Assembly (NCBI GenBank): GCA_024196135.1 | Contig: JAMQCK010000045.1 | Location: 62,001-126,000, forward strand | Source: Pleurotus ostreatus/Saccharomyces cerevisiae fusant | Lineage: Eukaryota > Opisthokonta | Direction of reading: 5' to 3' | Length of the DNA stretch: 64,000 nucleotides | Shown: one piece after another, positions 36,885-48,698 of the stretch | Position numbering within the stretch: position 1 is the first letter of the stretch | Layout of the letters: each line of letters opens with the position of its first letter | Made by a program: the position numbers and the translations under genes | The notes under the pieces: generated by a model | What the model was told of the DNA's origin: nothing | The model's input: only the letters and a program-made list of their open reading frames with translations | The model's database searches: none

Positions 36885-38239
36885 CTAAGCCGCCGACGTG
36901 ACACGTAATGCAAACTGTATATGTGCTACCTTCAAGTCAGCAAAGTGCTATCATCCCAAGACACTCAACGATGCATTGCTCACCCTGGCGTCATCTGGAC
37001 TAAGTTCACATTCCATGTCCTGCACCCATGTACCGCGAACAGTTCGAGGACCAACCCTGCTCTCGTAAAGGTCGCGCAGGGCATACAGGTCTTTGACGCC
37101 ACCAAGGAAGCCAGCCTCCCTCAGTTGAGGAACGAGAACCGACTTGGCGCGGCCGTATACATTGACAGTCAAAGCCCGCAGCAGCTTTCCCGGCGTCGGG
37201 CCCAAGATACACACCCCCTCGAGATTCTTCGTGAGCGCCAGGCACTTGATAAAAGTGTCGCAGTTCCCGACCTCTCCGACGCCGAGCCGGCGCAGGTCCG
37301 TGGCGGCAGTAGTGGCGTTGCGGACCAGAAAGCTCAGCAGCGCGTCCGGCGCGTCTCGCGGTAGGCTGTCGACTGTGAGACGCGCGCGTAGATCATGCCC
37401 AGCAGACCACCCACATCCTCAGCGAGCCCAAGGCCCTCTAGCACCGGAAAGGCGACCGGGCCGTCCAGCAGGGCCGCGGCCGGCTGCGGGTCCATTACCA
37501 CGAGCCGAAGGTTCTTGAGCGTCGCGCAGCACCCGCGCAGAGAGACAAGCACGGTGGAGATATCGCATTGAGCGATTTCCAGCCAGAGCTTCGTGAGGTT
37601 CGGGAGCGGCGGCAGCGAGAACGAGAAGGGCGGGCCCTCGCCGTCGCAGATGATCGACAGGATGCGCATCCGGGGCGCGTCCTTGAAGACCCGCAGCGAG
37701 AGGTGCTGACCCTCCACATTCGGCCACTCGACCCAGATGAACACGTCGTCCAAAGTCGGCGTCGCCACCGGCGCCAGCTCTTCGAACGTCCGGCACGTCC
37801 CACTCAGCGCCAAAGTCGTCCATCTTGCCGCACAGGGCGCCATCGCCTCGAAGAACGCCGGTGTCCGCTCGGTCGACTTGCATTCGAGATGCAGCGGGCG
37901 ATCGCCGGAGCGCGGGATGTAGCGCGCCACGAAGGCGGGTAGGTGCTCGGGTGCCGGGGCTTTGAGAAGCGTCCACAGGTAGGGGTCGGCGTGAGCGAGC
38001 GCGCGCCAGGACTTGCAGACGAGGGGTATGACGCGTTCGAAAGCCGTCATGGGGTTGGTGATTTTGGACCTCCTAAGGTACGATTGGAGATGCAGCCAGA
38101 ATATCTCTGAGAGGAGTTCGGCGGGCAAGTTGTGAATGGGGGTGGTGGCGCGCGCCTGAGTCGCCGACTCTTGATGCAGAAGCGCGAGGTTGTCTTCACG
38201 TGGCACGTCGGAACCGGTCGCTGTCGCGTCGCTGGGCAT
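36885..38239 (-). CDS. F-box/LRR-like protein with a frameshift near its C-terminal third
   Basis: The ATG at 38239 starts MPSDATATGSD. F-box-like: TPIHNLPAELLSEIFWLHL, then VIPLVCKSWRALAHADPYLW. The Leu-rich body includes CRTFEELAPVATPTLDDVF, QHLSLRVFKDAPR and PPLPNLTKLWLE. Near 37370-37382 the frame shifts. Paralogues read SAPVIEYLAVD before the IPRE/LPRD motif, whereas here ARV is followed directly by TVDSLPRDAPDALL in another frame, a loss of about ten bases. The first frame stops at about 37334. The second frame runs on through LGPTPGKLLRALTV to a donor at 36983 and a short exon 36929-36885. Exon length fits 3n+1 missing bases. Probably a young pseudogene. Confidence 0.75.
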
Positions 38240-38885
38240 CTCAGTGGCGTTCAAGGGTCGGAAAACCTTCTGCGGGTCTTGAGTTGCGGTGAGTCCACGA
38301 AAACATGGGGAGCAATGATCTGCTTGCCTTGTGCCAAAGACGACGGAAGAAGAGGTACAGACGTAAAGTCGAAGGCCGAGGCAAAGTCGAGCAGGTGAGC
38401 GTCAGAAACAAGGCGCGCAATGATGGAAAACCAGGCTTTGTCCTTGCGTGCGAAATGCCGCGCTTGGCCGTTCATGAGCGTGCCAGAAGCATGTGCCCAT
38501 AGCCCTAACGCTTCGCATTGCAGACCTAGACACAAAGCCGTCACGATCGATCCCCGAATCCCCAGTGAACGGGTTGTACTGGAAGCCAGCAATGCTAATC
38601 TCGTCCACTAAGAGCAAGTTAGCCTCCACCAGCCACACTGCAACGCCGGACAGCGAGGAAGCCACACCTCTGCTGTGACCATCCAACCTCCGAGGCAAAT
38701 GTGACCAGTTGCCTCCAAGTCGTGCAACCAGGCTCGCCTCCGAGCATCCGAGACCAGGTTCGCCACCGAGCCTCGCGACCAGGTTGGCCTCCGAGTCGTG
38801 CGACAAGATTTGGCGCGCAAAGTGACGCACGGGTATCGCCGTCGACGCCTGCCGTGAGTATATACATACACCTTTCACCCACCAG

Positions 38886-38945
38886 CAGCCACCGACGCGA
38901 GCGGCGCCGAAGGACGCCCCGTCATCGAGCAGCAGCAGTGTGAGC
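38886..38945 (-). repeat. Dispersed 58-bp repeat, copy 6
   Basis: On the minus strand reads LLLLDDGASFGAARVGG. Confidence 0.5.
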
Positions 38946-39870
38946 GGGTGAGCGAGGCCAAATTGAGCGGGTGAGCGAGGGCAGATTGAGAAGGCGTGCG
39001 AGGGCGAGTTGTTGACAGTGGATGCGCTTTGGCGCGGATACGGTCAGGCGCCGGATCTGAGCGAGAGTCTGCGTCGAAATGAATGACGACCTTCGAGATT
39101 GGGAGGCAGTAAGCCGGCGATGCGCACCCTATCCTCCATATCCATCACCATGTGTTGTAACGGTCCCAAGACGACGGAGCGAGGAAGAGTCAACGACGAA
39201 GCAAAGGTACCTGACTTGCTCTGGATGATGTAGGGAGGCGGTCGAGGTACGGGGGATTCAACGTGGGGAAAAGAGACCGAGAGGTTGCAGTGGCCAGTCC
39301 TCGTAAAGCCCGCTGCCAGCGCAGAGACGAGGGGTGGAGGTAGGGGCGGCCAGCGGCGATCTCGAAAGGGAGCGGATCGACATATTGTCGTCGTATCTGC
39401 ACCGCGGGTCGGTCCCTGCGTAAAGGATGCTGTATGACCAATCTTAAGCGGTATCCATCGCCATAGAAGCTTGAGTGATAGCGGCTCGGGTGCTCGATGC
39501 GGCGCACTTGGTTAAACATGAGCGACGCACGAAGCCAGAGTTGTAAGTCACGCACCTATCGAGTCACTTCTGACCCTCCGGACAGACGACTCCCCTCAGC
39601 TGCCCGTATCCTGATCCATCAGCCCGTCCCTTCGATCCTAAGGGTGCGGCTTGTAGGTATGTGCGTTGCGCTGATTCTTGTGTCGCCCGTAAATGCCGCT
39701 CGACGCAGATCGTCCTCGCCCTCGGTGCTCTGAGTGGAGGTCCATTCTGATTACTGAGCAAAAACTCCCTCCCAGATATCGGGTCGGCAGCGGCTCAATC
39801 CTAGCAGCTCTGCGGGCAGACGTGGTGAGAAGACAGAATGACATCAGCGTGTGCCGGATGTTGCCGGCGC

Positions 39871-39910
39871 CACGTGTGGCAGCTCGAGTCAGGTGACGAG
39901 CGCGTTGACC
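39871..39910 (+). promoter_or_regulatory. Promoter module CACGTG / TCAGGTGA / CGCGTTGACC
   Basis: CACGTG at 39871, TCAGGTGA at 39889 and GCGCGTTGACCGC at about 39900, ending about 70 bases before the ATG at 39980. The clearest example of the three-part module. Confidence 0.6.
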
Positions 39911-39979
39911 GCAGCCATCACGCAGCCGCTCAAGTTTCCCTTCTCCACCAACGACGAACTCGAGAGCAGAAGAAACGAC

Positions 39980-42900
39980 ATGAAGATATCTTTGGACTCT
40001 GAGAGCGGCGATGAGCCTTGCCACGACGATAACAAGCCACCCAACCTCGACTCCCAAGCGGTCGCCACTCGGACTCGCGAGCGACAGAATATAAGGGCCG
40101 CCGCGTTCAAGTCGGAACCCAAGAATCTCTCACCTTTCCTCGACGACGCCACTCCGGCTGCGTCCTTCTCAGGACTACCTCCCGAGGTGCTTTATGAGGT
40201 ATCATCCTGCCTCCCCGCCCATTGATACACTCAGTCTAACCCTATCCCTTGCAGATATTCAACCACTGCGATCCCCTGTCGCTCGTCCAACTGACGAAGA
40301 TGTCCATCGTCCTGCGCGACATGCTTCTGGAGTGCTCTCAGAGTGTGACTCGGCTGTGGAAGCAGCGGTACACCGCGCACACGGGGTACGAGCTGCCGCC
40401 CGCGGCGGATGATATCTCACTCCCCAGACTCGCCTGCTTGATCGTGGACGAGTCTTGCTCTGTGCGTTTCTGACTGAGCGTCATATGCCGTACTCTGCTT
40501 ACATTTCTCTTTCGCGCTAGCTCTGCAACACGACCCCGAAGCACAAGAAGGCGCCCATGATCATCTGGAACGCGCGCATACGGTGCTGCAAGAGGTGCCT
40601 CTACAACAGGTGAGTTTCAACCGTCGACTCGATGATACCTCGCTCCATCGACCTCTGTACCTCCCTCCGCCGACCTCAGTCCCTTCCACCGTCAACTTCT
40701 GCACCTCCCACTGTCGACCTCAGCACCTCCCTCCATCGACCTTGATACCTCCCTCCCCTTCACCCTCACTACCCACCTTCGAACCTCTCAATACACCCCA
40801 CTAACCACTCCCCCCAGCAACCGCATCATCTTCGAAGAAAACCTCACCACATTCAAAGCCATCCGCGACGTCCGCCGCCTCCTCCGGCCCGCCGGGTTCC
40901 GGCCGCATGAGTTGTTCCCGGGGTTGTCTGCTTCGCGTGCGTGTGCCAATCTTTTTTGTTGTGGTTGGTTGGATTTCTTCTCCTTTTCGTTGCTTGAGTT
41001 GCTCGAGTTGCTCGATTTCATCTGTTGCGCGTCATGTACGCTATCTGACACCTTCTCTTTCATATTATCTCTTCCCCCTCCCCTTCTCTTCTCACTCCAC
41101 CTGCTCCCCTTCCCATCTCATCGTACCTGCTCACCTCACCCACCTTCTCACCGCGCCTTCTCACCTCATCCGCTCACCCCATCTCCAGACGGCGTCTACA
41201 CGCTCTTCATGCTCGAGCCGGTCGAGAGGTTCGTCAAGGAGTACGAGCGGTTCATCGAGGACAACGAGCTGTTCATCGAGGACAACGAGAGATTCATCGA
41301 GGACAACGGGGGATCCATCAAGGACAACGAGCGGTTCGTCAAGGACGTCAAGGGGCCCATCAAGGACGACGAGAGATCCGTCAAGGGCGACGAGCGGTTT
41401 GTCAAGGACAATGAGGGGTTCGTCAAGGGCGACGAGCAGGAGGACATGACCAAGACGAAGACGGAAGAGGAGTGCGCGAACAAGACGAAGAAGGAGAAAA
41501 CGAAGACGAAAGAGGCGAAGAAAGCGTGGAAAGAGGCGAAGAAAGCGTGGATAGCGCACAAGGCGGCGGAGTTTGCGAAGATCAGGGAGGTGCGTCGGAG
41601 AGTCGAACCGTGGTCTTGCCCTCCGTGCACGACAACACCATACTCCCCACCCTCCTCCCCACCCTTCTCCCCTCCGTACTCACCCTTCTCCTCTCCTCCC
41701 CTCCTCCCCTCCTCTCCTCCCCTCCTCCCCACCCTCCATACTGATCCTCCTCCTCCCCCAGCACGCCCACATCTGCAAACAATGGGAAGTGAAGATCCAA
41801 GCAGCGCAGAAGGCGAGGGAGCAGGCGGTGCAGGCGGAGCAGAAGGCGAGGGAACAGGCAGTGCGCAAGGAGAGGTTGAGGGGGTGAGTTGTGGGTTTTC
41901 TCGTGTTTGTGTCTGGGCGGGTTTTTTCAAGCGGGTTTTTACTCTCGTGTTTTTATTTCATGGTTTCCCCCTGTTTGTATTCGGGCGTGATTGAAGCCTA
42001 CTGCGTACTTCATACTGACGCCGAGTACTTCGTACCTCAGTCGAGCGCGCCCCTCATACTGACGCGCGCCCTTCAGAATCCTACAACGCCTCAACTCTCT
42101 AGGACTAGAGGCGGAGGCGCGTCACTCGGCGAACTGGGATGCATTCAGGGCGCATCCAATCGTCACCGAGCCCAAGGAGCTCACGGAGGAAGGTACGTCG
42201 ACCACCCAGCTGCGATTCCACGCCCTGTCTTCCTACTTACTACGAATACCCTAACCACCCACCCCGCAGCCTGGACCCACATCCGCGACCCCCTCCTCCA
42301 ATTCATCAACGACCTCCGCGAGAAACGCCTCGCGCGCGAGCGGCGCGAGATCCTCCGCCAGCGATACATCACGCTCGACAGGGTCTACACCTCATACCTC
42401 GACGAGCAAACGGGCCCGGAGCGATACAACGCGTCCCTCGACCGCTTCGAGGGGTCCGCGGCGCGCTGCCTGCTGCCACGAATCGGCGACCTGGTCAGGT
42501 TTGAGGAGGTCGTGGACCTTGTTGAGGGCACGTCCGTGGAGCAGCCGCTCACGGAGGCGCAGATGCGCGCGCTGATCGACCAGCTCGCGCACGCACCCAT
42601 CGGCCAGCTTGCGCGCGCGCCCACCGACGCCCCCGGCCAGACGCCTATCGACGCACTCGGTCAGACGCCTATCGACGCCTCCGGCCAGACGCGCTTCGAC
42701 GCGTGGCGCGCGGGGTGCGAGGCAGACCTCGTAGCGCTGCTCAACGCGGCAGATCCAACGCGCACGGCGGCAGACCTCCACCTCGCCGCGACGGTATTCT
42801 CGCGCGCGGACGATGGTCGGACGCACCTGCAGTACCCCGCCGTCCTGGGCGCGCGCCCGTGCACGGACTGCCGCGACGGGTACCCCACGCGCCGCGCGGG

Positions 42901-43437
42901 CGTTCTCTTCCCCCCGCCCTCGAAAGAGAGCGCCTTGGCCCCGGCGCAGGTCCTCGCCCGCACCGCGTGGTCAGCGGCGGTGCTCACGGTCGAGCCCGCG
43001 CGGATCTGGCTAGCGGAGCAGGTTATCAAAGTGGCGGGGCTGGACCCGCGGACGGCGACGCCGGCGGAGATGGACGCGCGGGGGGCTTGGGTTGCGTTGG
43101 AGAGCGAGATGGACGGGAGCGGGGGCACGTATCGGGCGATGATGTGGCGGTATGCGGTGGTGAGTTGGAGTCCGGGCTTTTTTGTTGTGTCCGGCTTGTT
43201 TGTCGTGTCCGGCTTGTTCATCGCTGACTGATGATCCACTTCCAGCTCAACTGCGACTGTGTTGGTCTCCGATCTCCCGAAGACGTCAACAAGGCCAACT
43301 TCGTGCTGTTGTCGGACGAGGATGCGACGGAGGCGCACGCGAAAGCGGCGCATGCGTGGCCGGGTCTGGGATATGCGGACCTGCCCAGGCCGCACAGTTA
43401 TCAGAGAGGAGGAACGTGCAAGCCGGGTGTTTTGTAG
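39980..43437 (+). CDS. Nine-exon F-box protein with two coding minisatellites
   Basis: Exons 39980-40198, 40255-40461, 40521-40609, 40818-40936, 41189-41589, 41762-41883, 42077-42192, 42270-43159 and 43246-43437, all in phase, 784 residues, the longest copy. F-box: GLPPEVLYE / IFNHCDPLSLVQLTKMS. Exon 3: LCNTT..RIRCCKRC. Exon 6: HAHICKQW, then Ala/Gln/Lys-rich. Exon 5 contains ten 7-residue units (ERFIEDN-like), and exon 8 contains 8-residue GQTPIDA units just before TRFDAW, so both conserved segments have been expanded in frame. The C-terminal domain has LLPRIGDLVRFEEV, LVEGTSVE, YPAVLG and GLDPRTAT. The last exon reads ANFVLLSDEDATEAHAK. Introns 3-6 are un­usually long and pyrimidine rich. 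Intact. Confidence 0.85.
40620..40800 (+). repeat. Intronic minisatellite, about 24-bp unit
   Basis: In intron 3: repeats on the theme CACCTCCCTCCATCGACCT, at least six imperfect units, pyrimidine-biased. Confidence 0.65.
41224..41433 (+). repeat. Coding minisatellite, ten 21-bp units
   Basis: In exon 5: heptads ERFVKEY, ERFIEDN, ELFIEDN, ERFIEDN, GGSIKDN, ERFVKDV, KGPIKDD, ERSVKGD, ERFVKDN, EGFVKGD. The first unit matches the conserved family segment at this site (VERLxxEYERDN), so that is the likely founder. Confidence 0.8.
42581..42706 (+). repeat. Coding minisatellite, 24-bp units
   Basis: In exon 8: QLAHAPIG, QLARAPTD, then GQTPIDAL, GQTPIDAS, GQTRFDAW. Other copies have a single QLAxTRFxxW here. 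Confidence 0.75.
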
Positions 43438-43616
43438 GATGTATACGCACTCTTTGTGGCGTAGACACATCACAAGAGAAAGCACTCCTATACGTGATAT
43501 AGAAATAGAGGCAGGCAGACGCAGCCATTGTTCGATGCGCTAGCGGTCAGACTTCCTGCTTGATTCATGCTAGGATTCAAGCCTCAGTATACAATGAAAA
43601 TTCAGCAGTACAGAAG

Positions 43617-46094
43617 TCACCAATCATCATCGTCTATGATGAGTATCAACCGCCCTCCACACTTAGCTACCTCCGCCTCTTCCTCCTTCCAGATCGTTGG
43701 GAGGAAGACATGTCCCTCGAACGCGCCCATCTGCGTGCGCTGCGCCCGCGCCAGCGCACTGTCCGCGTCCGAGAGAAGCACGAAGTCAGCGGTCAGTCTG
43801 CTTTGCATTATCTAGCGGATGATGTCCCTATCGTGAGTAAAAGCACCGAGTTACGCGGTCTTGGCTCAACGCACCGTTCTCCGCCACGTCATGGCAATCG
43901 TGTCCTTGTGCTTGTGCGTAGCGCATTCCGCGGGCGCGAACCACGCGTCGCGCGCGTCCATATCCTCGGGTGTCGCCGTCTTTGGATCCAATCCCGCCAA
44001 GGCCACCAGCCGCGCGGCCGTGTCCCTCAGATCGGCACTGAACAAGCGCGCGGACCATGCCCAGTGGCCAATCATGTGCTGCGGGTCGTCGAAGTTTGCC
44101 GCCGACCAGAGCTGCGGGGTGCGCGCGAGCAGCTCGGGGTACCAGCAGGGCTTGTCGCGTCGCCACCAGAACACGGTCGTGGCGAGCGTGAGGTCCGCGG
44201 TGCTTGCCGGGCGCTTGCGCTCCGTGCCTGTCCTCTGCGCTCGCGCAGCCGCCGCGGCGTCAAGCTTTGCGATGAGCGCATTCTCGCACGCCTCGCGCCA
44301 CTCGGTAAAGCGCCGCGTCCGCGCGAGTTGGTCGATGAGCGCCCGCAGGTCTTCACCCGGGAGCTCCAGCTTGAGCGGCGTGCCTTCGATGAGGTCGATC
44401 ACTTCCTTCCATGTCACCATATCTCCGATTCGCGGGAGGCCTCGAGCCTCGCGCGAGCCACTGCTGATAAAGCTGACCACAAATTCATCGTAGACCTTCT
44501 TGAGGGAAAGATACCGCTCTTCAAGGATCCTGCGCCTCTCTGAGCGCATCTTATCCGCCCACATCTTCTGCAGCCACTCGAGCAGCCGATCGCGGTCCTG
44601 CACCCATTCTGAAAAAATGGAAGAAAAGCTCGGTCAGCGCGACAGTACGCAATGGAGGGAATACGTCCGGGCGCACCTTCGTCTGTGAGTGGCCTCGCTT
44701 TCGAAACGAAGGGATCCCTCGCAAATAGCAAGGTAGCGCGGCACACTTTCGCTACCTCTGGCGAAGTCAGATCGCCCAGCCTCTTCAGGATTCTGAAAGC
44801 CGGTCATGCAGTTAGACGAAACTATCAAACTCGATTCAGGCGAGGAGGCTAGCGTACTCTTCGAATCTCGCGCGCCGTATCTTGTCTCTCCTCGCCAACC
44901 TTCTATTGCTCTCTTGATACTCCCACTCCTCGCAAATACTGGCGTGCTGGTGAGCAGCAAAAGCCCCATCAGCGCCGGACCGTACTGCAATTCAGACATC
45001 TCATACGCACCTCGAATACGCCCTCATGCTCGGCCACCTTTTGCAGGAACCACGCCTTCTTGTCCTCGATGGGCTGATCATAAGTCTCCTGCACAAACTG
45101 CTGCGACAGTTCCTCGATCTTCACGCGTGCATACGAGTTGTAAGGACTAGGTGTGCGATCTGCAGGGGCTTATCTCAGTGTCGTGCAACAGAGAGGGACG
45201 ATGGTGATGAGAAGGTGGATTCCTAGCGTACTCACCTGAACTTCTCCAGCAACTGAGGAACAAGGTAGGTAGCGGGAAGTCGGCCCCAAAGTAGTCCCGC
45301 ACAGCGCGTACAATCTCGTACTCGCCCAGGTCCTTCTCAGCTATAAAGTGCTTCCTATTGGAAGGCGTCGTAAGCGGCGGAGGCAGGCAGAGCAGCAGAT
45401 GATGGATACATACCTCTTGCTGTGGCATCTGGAGCAACAACGCAGGTGTACAACCCACAAGATGTATAGAAGGTTGTGCATCTTATGTAACGTTGTCTCT
45501 TCTGGCAGTTCCCGAAGACAGTACTGAAGAAGAGAATGGCAATTAGCGACGGTGATTCGAGAACTTGCATAACGGCCGACACACATCGCATGTTCTATCG
45601 ACCGCGAGCTCGAGGAATTGGGGTATAGTAAGGTCCTTAGGTGCCGGTGGGAGCCCGTGGTTCGTGGTGGCGTAGGACTGCTTCCAGATCCAGATCGACG
45701 AGCGGCGCATGAGCGTGTTTCTGAGAGCCTTCGACGTCCGCGAGAGGTGTAATAGAGATATAGGATCGACGTAACCGAATACCTGCGAGGAAGAAAGACG
45801 ACGTCAGGCAGGGTTGGGCCATCAGGCGATGACGAGACTCACCTCGAACAGCACATCGAGAGGCAGGCCATCTAGAATACATACTCCAGGATTCCGTGTT
45901 GCTATCGGTAAACCTCCCCCTTCGTCCGTGGCCTTCAGTCGCGCTGGCAGGCTGGTTGCCTCGCGGTCGAGTGGCGCACAAGCCTCGTGGCCAAGAACGT
46001 TCTCCATGTGTGCCAACGCACCGTGTGAAGCAAGTCGAGGAGAGGAGCCTTGAGCAAATAGTCGATGGAGGCTGCCGCCCGAGATGGTGGTCAT
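43617..46094 (-). CDS. Nine-exon F-box protein
   Basis: Exons 46094-45843, 45782-45585, 45523-45414, 45354-45236, 45159-45011, 44946-44858, 44792-44677, 44608-43875 and 43811-43617, all in phase, 653 residues if the ATG at 46094 is used. In the aligned leader of the neighbouring gene the usual start falls about 30 bases further on, where this copy has ATT. Translation may therefore begin at 46094, inside the former leader, or at the next ATG at about 46007. F-box: GLPLDVLFE / VFGYVDPISLLHLSRTS. Exon 3: YCLRE..RCCSRC. Exon 6: HASICEEW. C-terminal domain: LPRIGDMVTWKEV, LIEGTPLK, RPAS, WYPELL and GLDPKTAT. The last exon TADFVLLSDADSALAR ends in an Asp run. Lies tail to tail with the previous gene, 180 bases apart. 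Confidence 0.82.
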
Positions 46095-46227
46095 GGTTCA
46101 AAACAAAGATGTTGTCAATAATCTGTATCTTCCGACCCACGTGCTGTTGGTACCATCAGGTGACTCACACGTTGGTGATGTCCATCACTTTCTTTTTGAC
46201 CGCGACCATCACATCGACTCGCGCTCT
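46095..46227. promoter_or_regulatory. Divergent promoter of two F-box genes
   Basis: Only 133 bases separate the start codons. The interval has CACGTG at 46138 and TCAGGTGACTCACACGTTGG at 46156; the latter has the spacing to the plus-strand ATG (65 bases) seen at other copies. GACCATCACATCGACTCG just before the ATG is a leader motif also seen upstream of the gene at 49063-51430. Confidence 0.6.
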
Positions 46228-48698
46228 ATGAGACAGTCTACGCAAATGACTAACACTACAGACGCAAATTCGCGTGCGGATCGTGTTCTCGGCGAGTCAA
46301 GAGGCAGCACGACACCCAAGCAAGAGATAGGGCGAGAAATTTGTCCGCCGCCGCGTAAGCGCCGGGAGATAGGGGCTACTGAAGGAGGGACCGCTTCAGA
46401 GCCGGAGCGTACTTCCTTCCTCCAGCAGATGCCGCTTGACATACTCTTTGAGGTCAGTAGCCCGACTCCGTCCATCGACACCAAACTGACCATCTGAACC
46501 TCCTGATTTCGCGCGCGTCGCTTCACAGATACTTGGTCATCTCGACTTGTTCTCTCTTTTCCAGCTATCCCGCACCTCGAAAGACTTCCGCAATACCCTC
46601 ATGAGCCGCTCGACAAGGGGAATTTGGAAGAGGTGCTACGCCGCCGCTCCGCGCAAGCTGCCACCCATCCCGGACGACGTAACCATACCGCAGTTCCTCA
46701 GCTTCATTGTCGACAATATTTGCGACGTACGTAGACCGCCGACGAGCTCCTTTCACTCTTATCTCCTCGTTGCTAACATGCATCGCCCTCACTAGTTCTG
46801 CCGCGCGTCCGAGCTTCAGGACCGCGATATCAGGCGCGCGTGGGCTGTCCGAGTGCGGTGCTGTGAAGAGTGCATCCAAAACAGGTGCGTTCTCGTCTCG
46901 GATGCTCCTGGACCGAGGACCTGTACTTATGAGTTGATAGCGCTCACGTCCTACATGGCGAGGCCGCGCTGCGCGAGCTCAAGATCATCCGCGACATCCA
47001 CCGCTACTTCGGCCGGGACTACCGCCTCGACAAGTTGTTTTCCACATTCTCGCCAGGTTGGTACTCTGCGCGCTTATTCTCAAGTCTCTTCGCGTTTATT
47101 CTCGTTCGCTGACCCGAGCTTATCCTCCTCTAGTCCGCCACCACGACTTTGACAAGTGGTTCCCGAGGGCGCCCATCGAGCGCCTAGCCACGGACTTCGA
47201 GCGCGATAACAAGCGCAAGGAGGTGAAAGTTAGGAAGCAGTGGCTGGAGCAGAGGGCGGCCGAGCACGAGAAAGTCCAGAAGGTACGTGTAAAGGGCTGA
47301 ACCTACGGATTGGAGGCCGAGCCGCTCGTGCGGTTTGGCAACAATACAAAGGCGCAGATCGAACTGACGCAGCGATATCTTCAGTACGCCAGTAAATGCG
47401 AGGAGTGGGAGCAGCAGACGCTGTGCCGAAAGATCGAGCGGGATAGAAAGGTTCAGAGGGGACGGTTGGAGGAGTAAGCTCTATTTCCCCAGCCATTCTT
47501 CATGGCTTGAGTCGTGAATCGTATCCATTGCTAACACGAAAATTTGTATCCGACACTGACACGATTACTCTTGCAGAATATTGAGACGGCTCTCTGCGCT
47601 TGGATGGGCCAACGAGGTACGGCACATCGGGAGCTGGCACTCCCTATCCCAACATGCCTTCGTCGCGAAAGCGGAGCCCTTGAGCGAGGAAGGTGCGTTG
47701 TTGACATTGCCTCGCTTCGCCCCAAACACTGACTTCGCGTACCCTGGATATGCAGACTGGGCACAGAATCGCGAGGTCTTGATACGCTTCACGCAAGATC
47801 TGAGAGACAGCCGGCTAGCTGTAGAGCGGCGCAAGACTCTGGAATCGCGGTACCGCGAGCTTGACGGGGTATACAAGACGTATTTGGCTAGGATGACCCG
47901 CCGAGAGCAGTGGAAGCTCCCCGGTATCGGCGATCTGGTCGCTTGGCAGGAGGTTAAGGACTTCATCGAGGGCACGCCCGTTGAGGAAGATATCACGCCG
48001 GAAGCCATGCGCATGCTGATCGACCAGCTCGTCGAACCGAAGTTCGCTGAGTGGAGGGCCTCGTGCGAGGACGCGCTGCTCCGGATGCTCGACGCGGAGG
48101 ACACGACGCGCCCGCGCCCAGCGACTACGGAGGATCTCAAACTCGCCGCGACCGTCTTCTGCCGAGAGCGCGACTACGGCGTGGCTTGCTACCCCGAGGC
48201 GCTGCATTCTCTCCGCCCAGGGTACTTCTCCCCGAGCGCAAAGATGGACGACCCTCATGTCATCGTGCGCCAGTACGCGTGGTCGGCGGAGGATGTCTGC
48301 GTGAAGGTGGACAAGCTGCGCGTGGCCGAAGAGGTGGTCAGGCTGGCGGGATTGGATCCGCGGACGGCGACGCCGGAGGACATGGACGCGCGCGATGCGT
48401 GGTTCACGTGGGGGCGCGAGGTGCCCAAGCCGGGCGAGGTGCCGGACCGCAAGAAGGAGGTGCGGGTGCTGCCATGGAGGGAAGCGGTGCGTGCGCATCG
48501 GTTTCGATGTTACTGACTATCGTGCTCATGATCACATAGATGAGTGAGAGCAAGGACGGGAAGAGTCTCGTACTGCTGTCGGAGCAACAAACGGCACCGA
48601 TACGCCGACTGAGAGAGCGAACTTATCGGAATGGGGGCGGGTATATGAAGTGGTGGGAACTGAATCGGAAGTCGAAACCGCGCAAGACGCAAGGCTAG
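46228..48698 (+). CDS. Nine-exon F-box protein
   Basis: Exons 46228-46452, 46529-46726, 46796-46884, 46941-47056, 47134-47282, 47385-47473, 47577-47692, 47756-48486 and 48540-48698, phases 0,0,2,1,0,2,1,0, 623 residues. N-terminus with CPPPRKRRE. F-box: QMPLDILFE / ILGHLDLFSLFQLSRTS. Exon 3: FCRAS..RVRCCEEC. Exon 4: IIRDIHRYFGRDYRLDKLF. Exon 6: YASKCEEW. C-terminal domain: KLPGIGDLVAWQEV, FIEGTPVE, RPATTEDL, CYPEAL and GLDPRTAT. Last exon: KSLVLLSEQQTAP..YMKWWELN. Exon lengths are the same as in the inverted copy at 49063-51430 except for three bases each in exons 1 and 9. Intact. Confidence 0.88.

Larger units (their letters stand above)
38240..39979. other. 1.7-kb intergenic region
   Basis: Holds dispersed repeat copy 6 (38886-38945) and the promoter of the plus-strand F-box gene at its right end. 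Between about 38.70 and 38.82 kb there are imperfect tandem units on the theme TCGCGACCAGGTTCGCC/GTGCAACCAGGCTCGCC. No gene supported. Confidence 0.45.

Noticed and set aside
37370..37382. GTCTCACAG at the frame break looks like a 9-base GT..AG intron
   Set aside because: Far below any spliceosomal intron length; a small deletion relative to paralogues explains the break.
42077..42192. Acceptor at the later CTCTAG (about 42100) for exon 7 of the 39980 gene
   Set aside because: It gives a frame without family similarity; the acceptor at 42075-42076 restores the ILQRLNSLG segment and the phase.
45011..45159. Frameshift in exons 4-5 of the 43617-46094 gene
   Set aside because: It disappears when the acceptor CTGCAG at about 45160 is used instead of the nearer CCTAG; the exon then has the family length of 149 bases.
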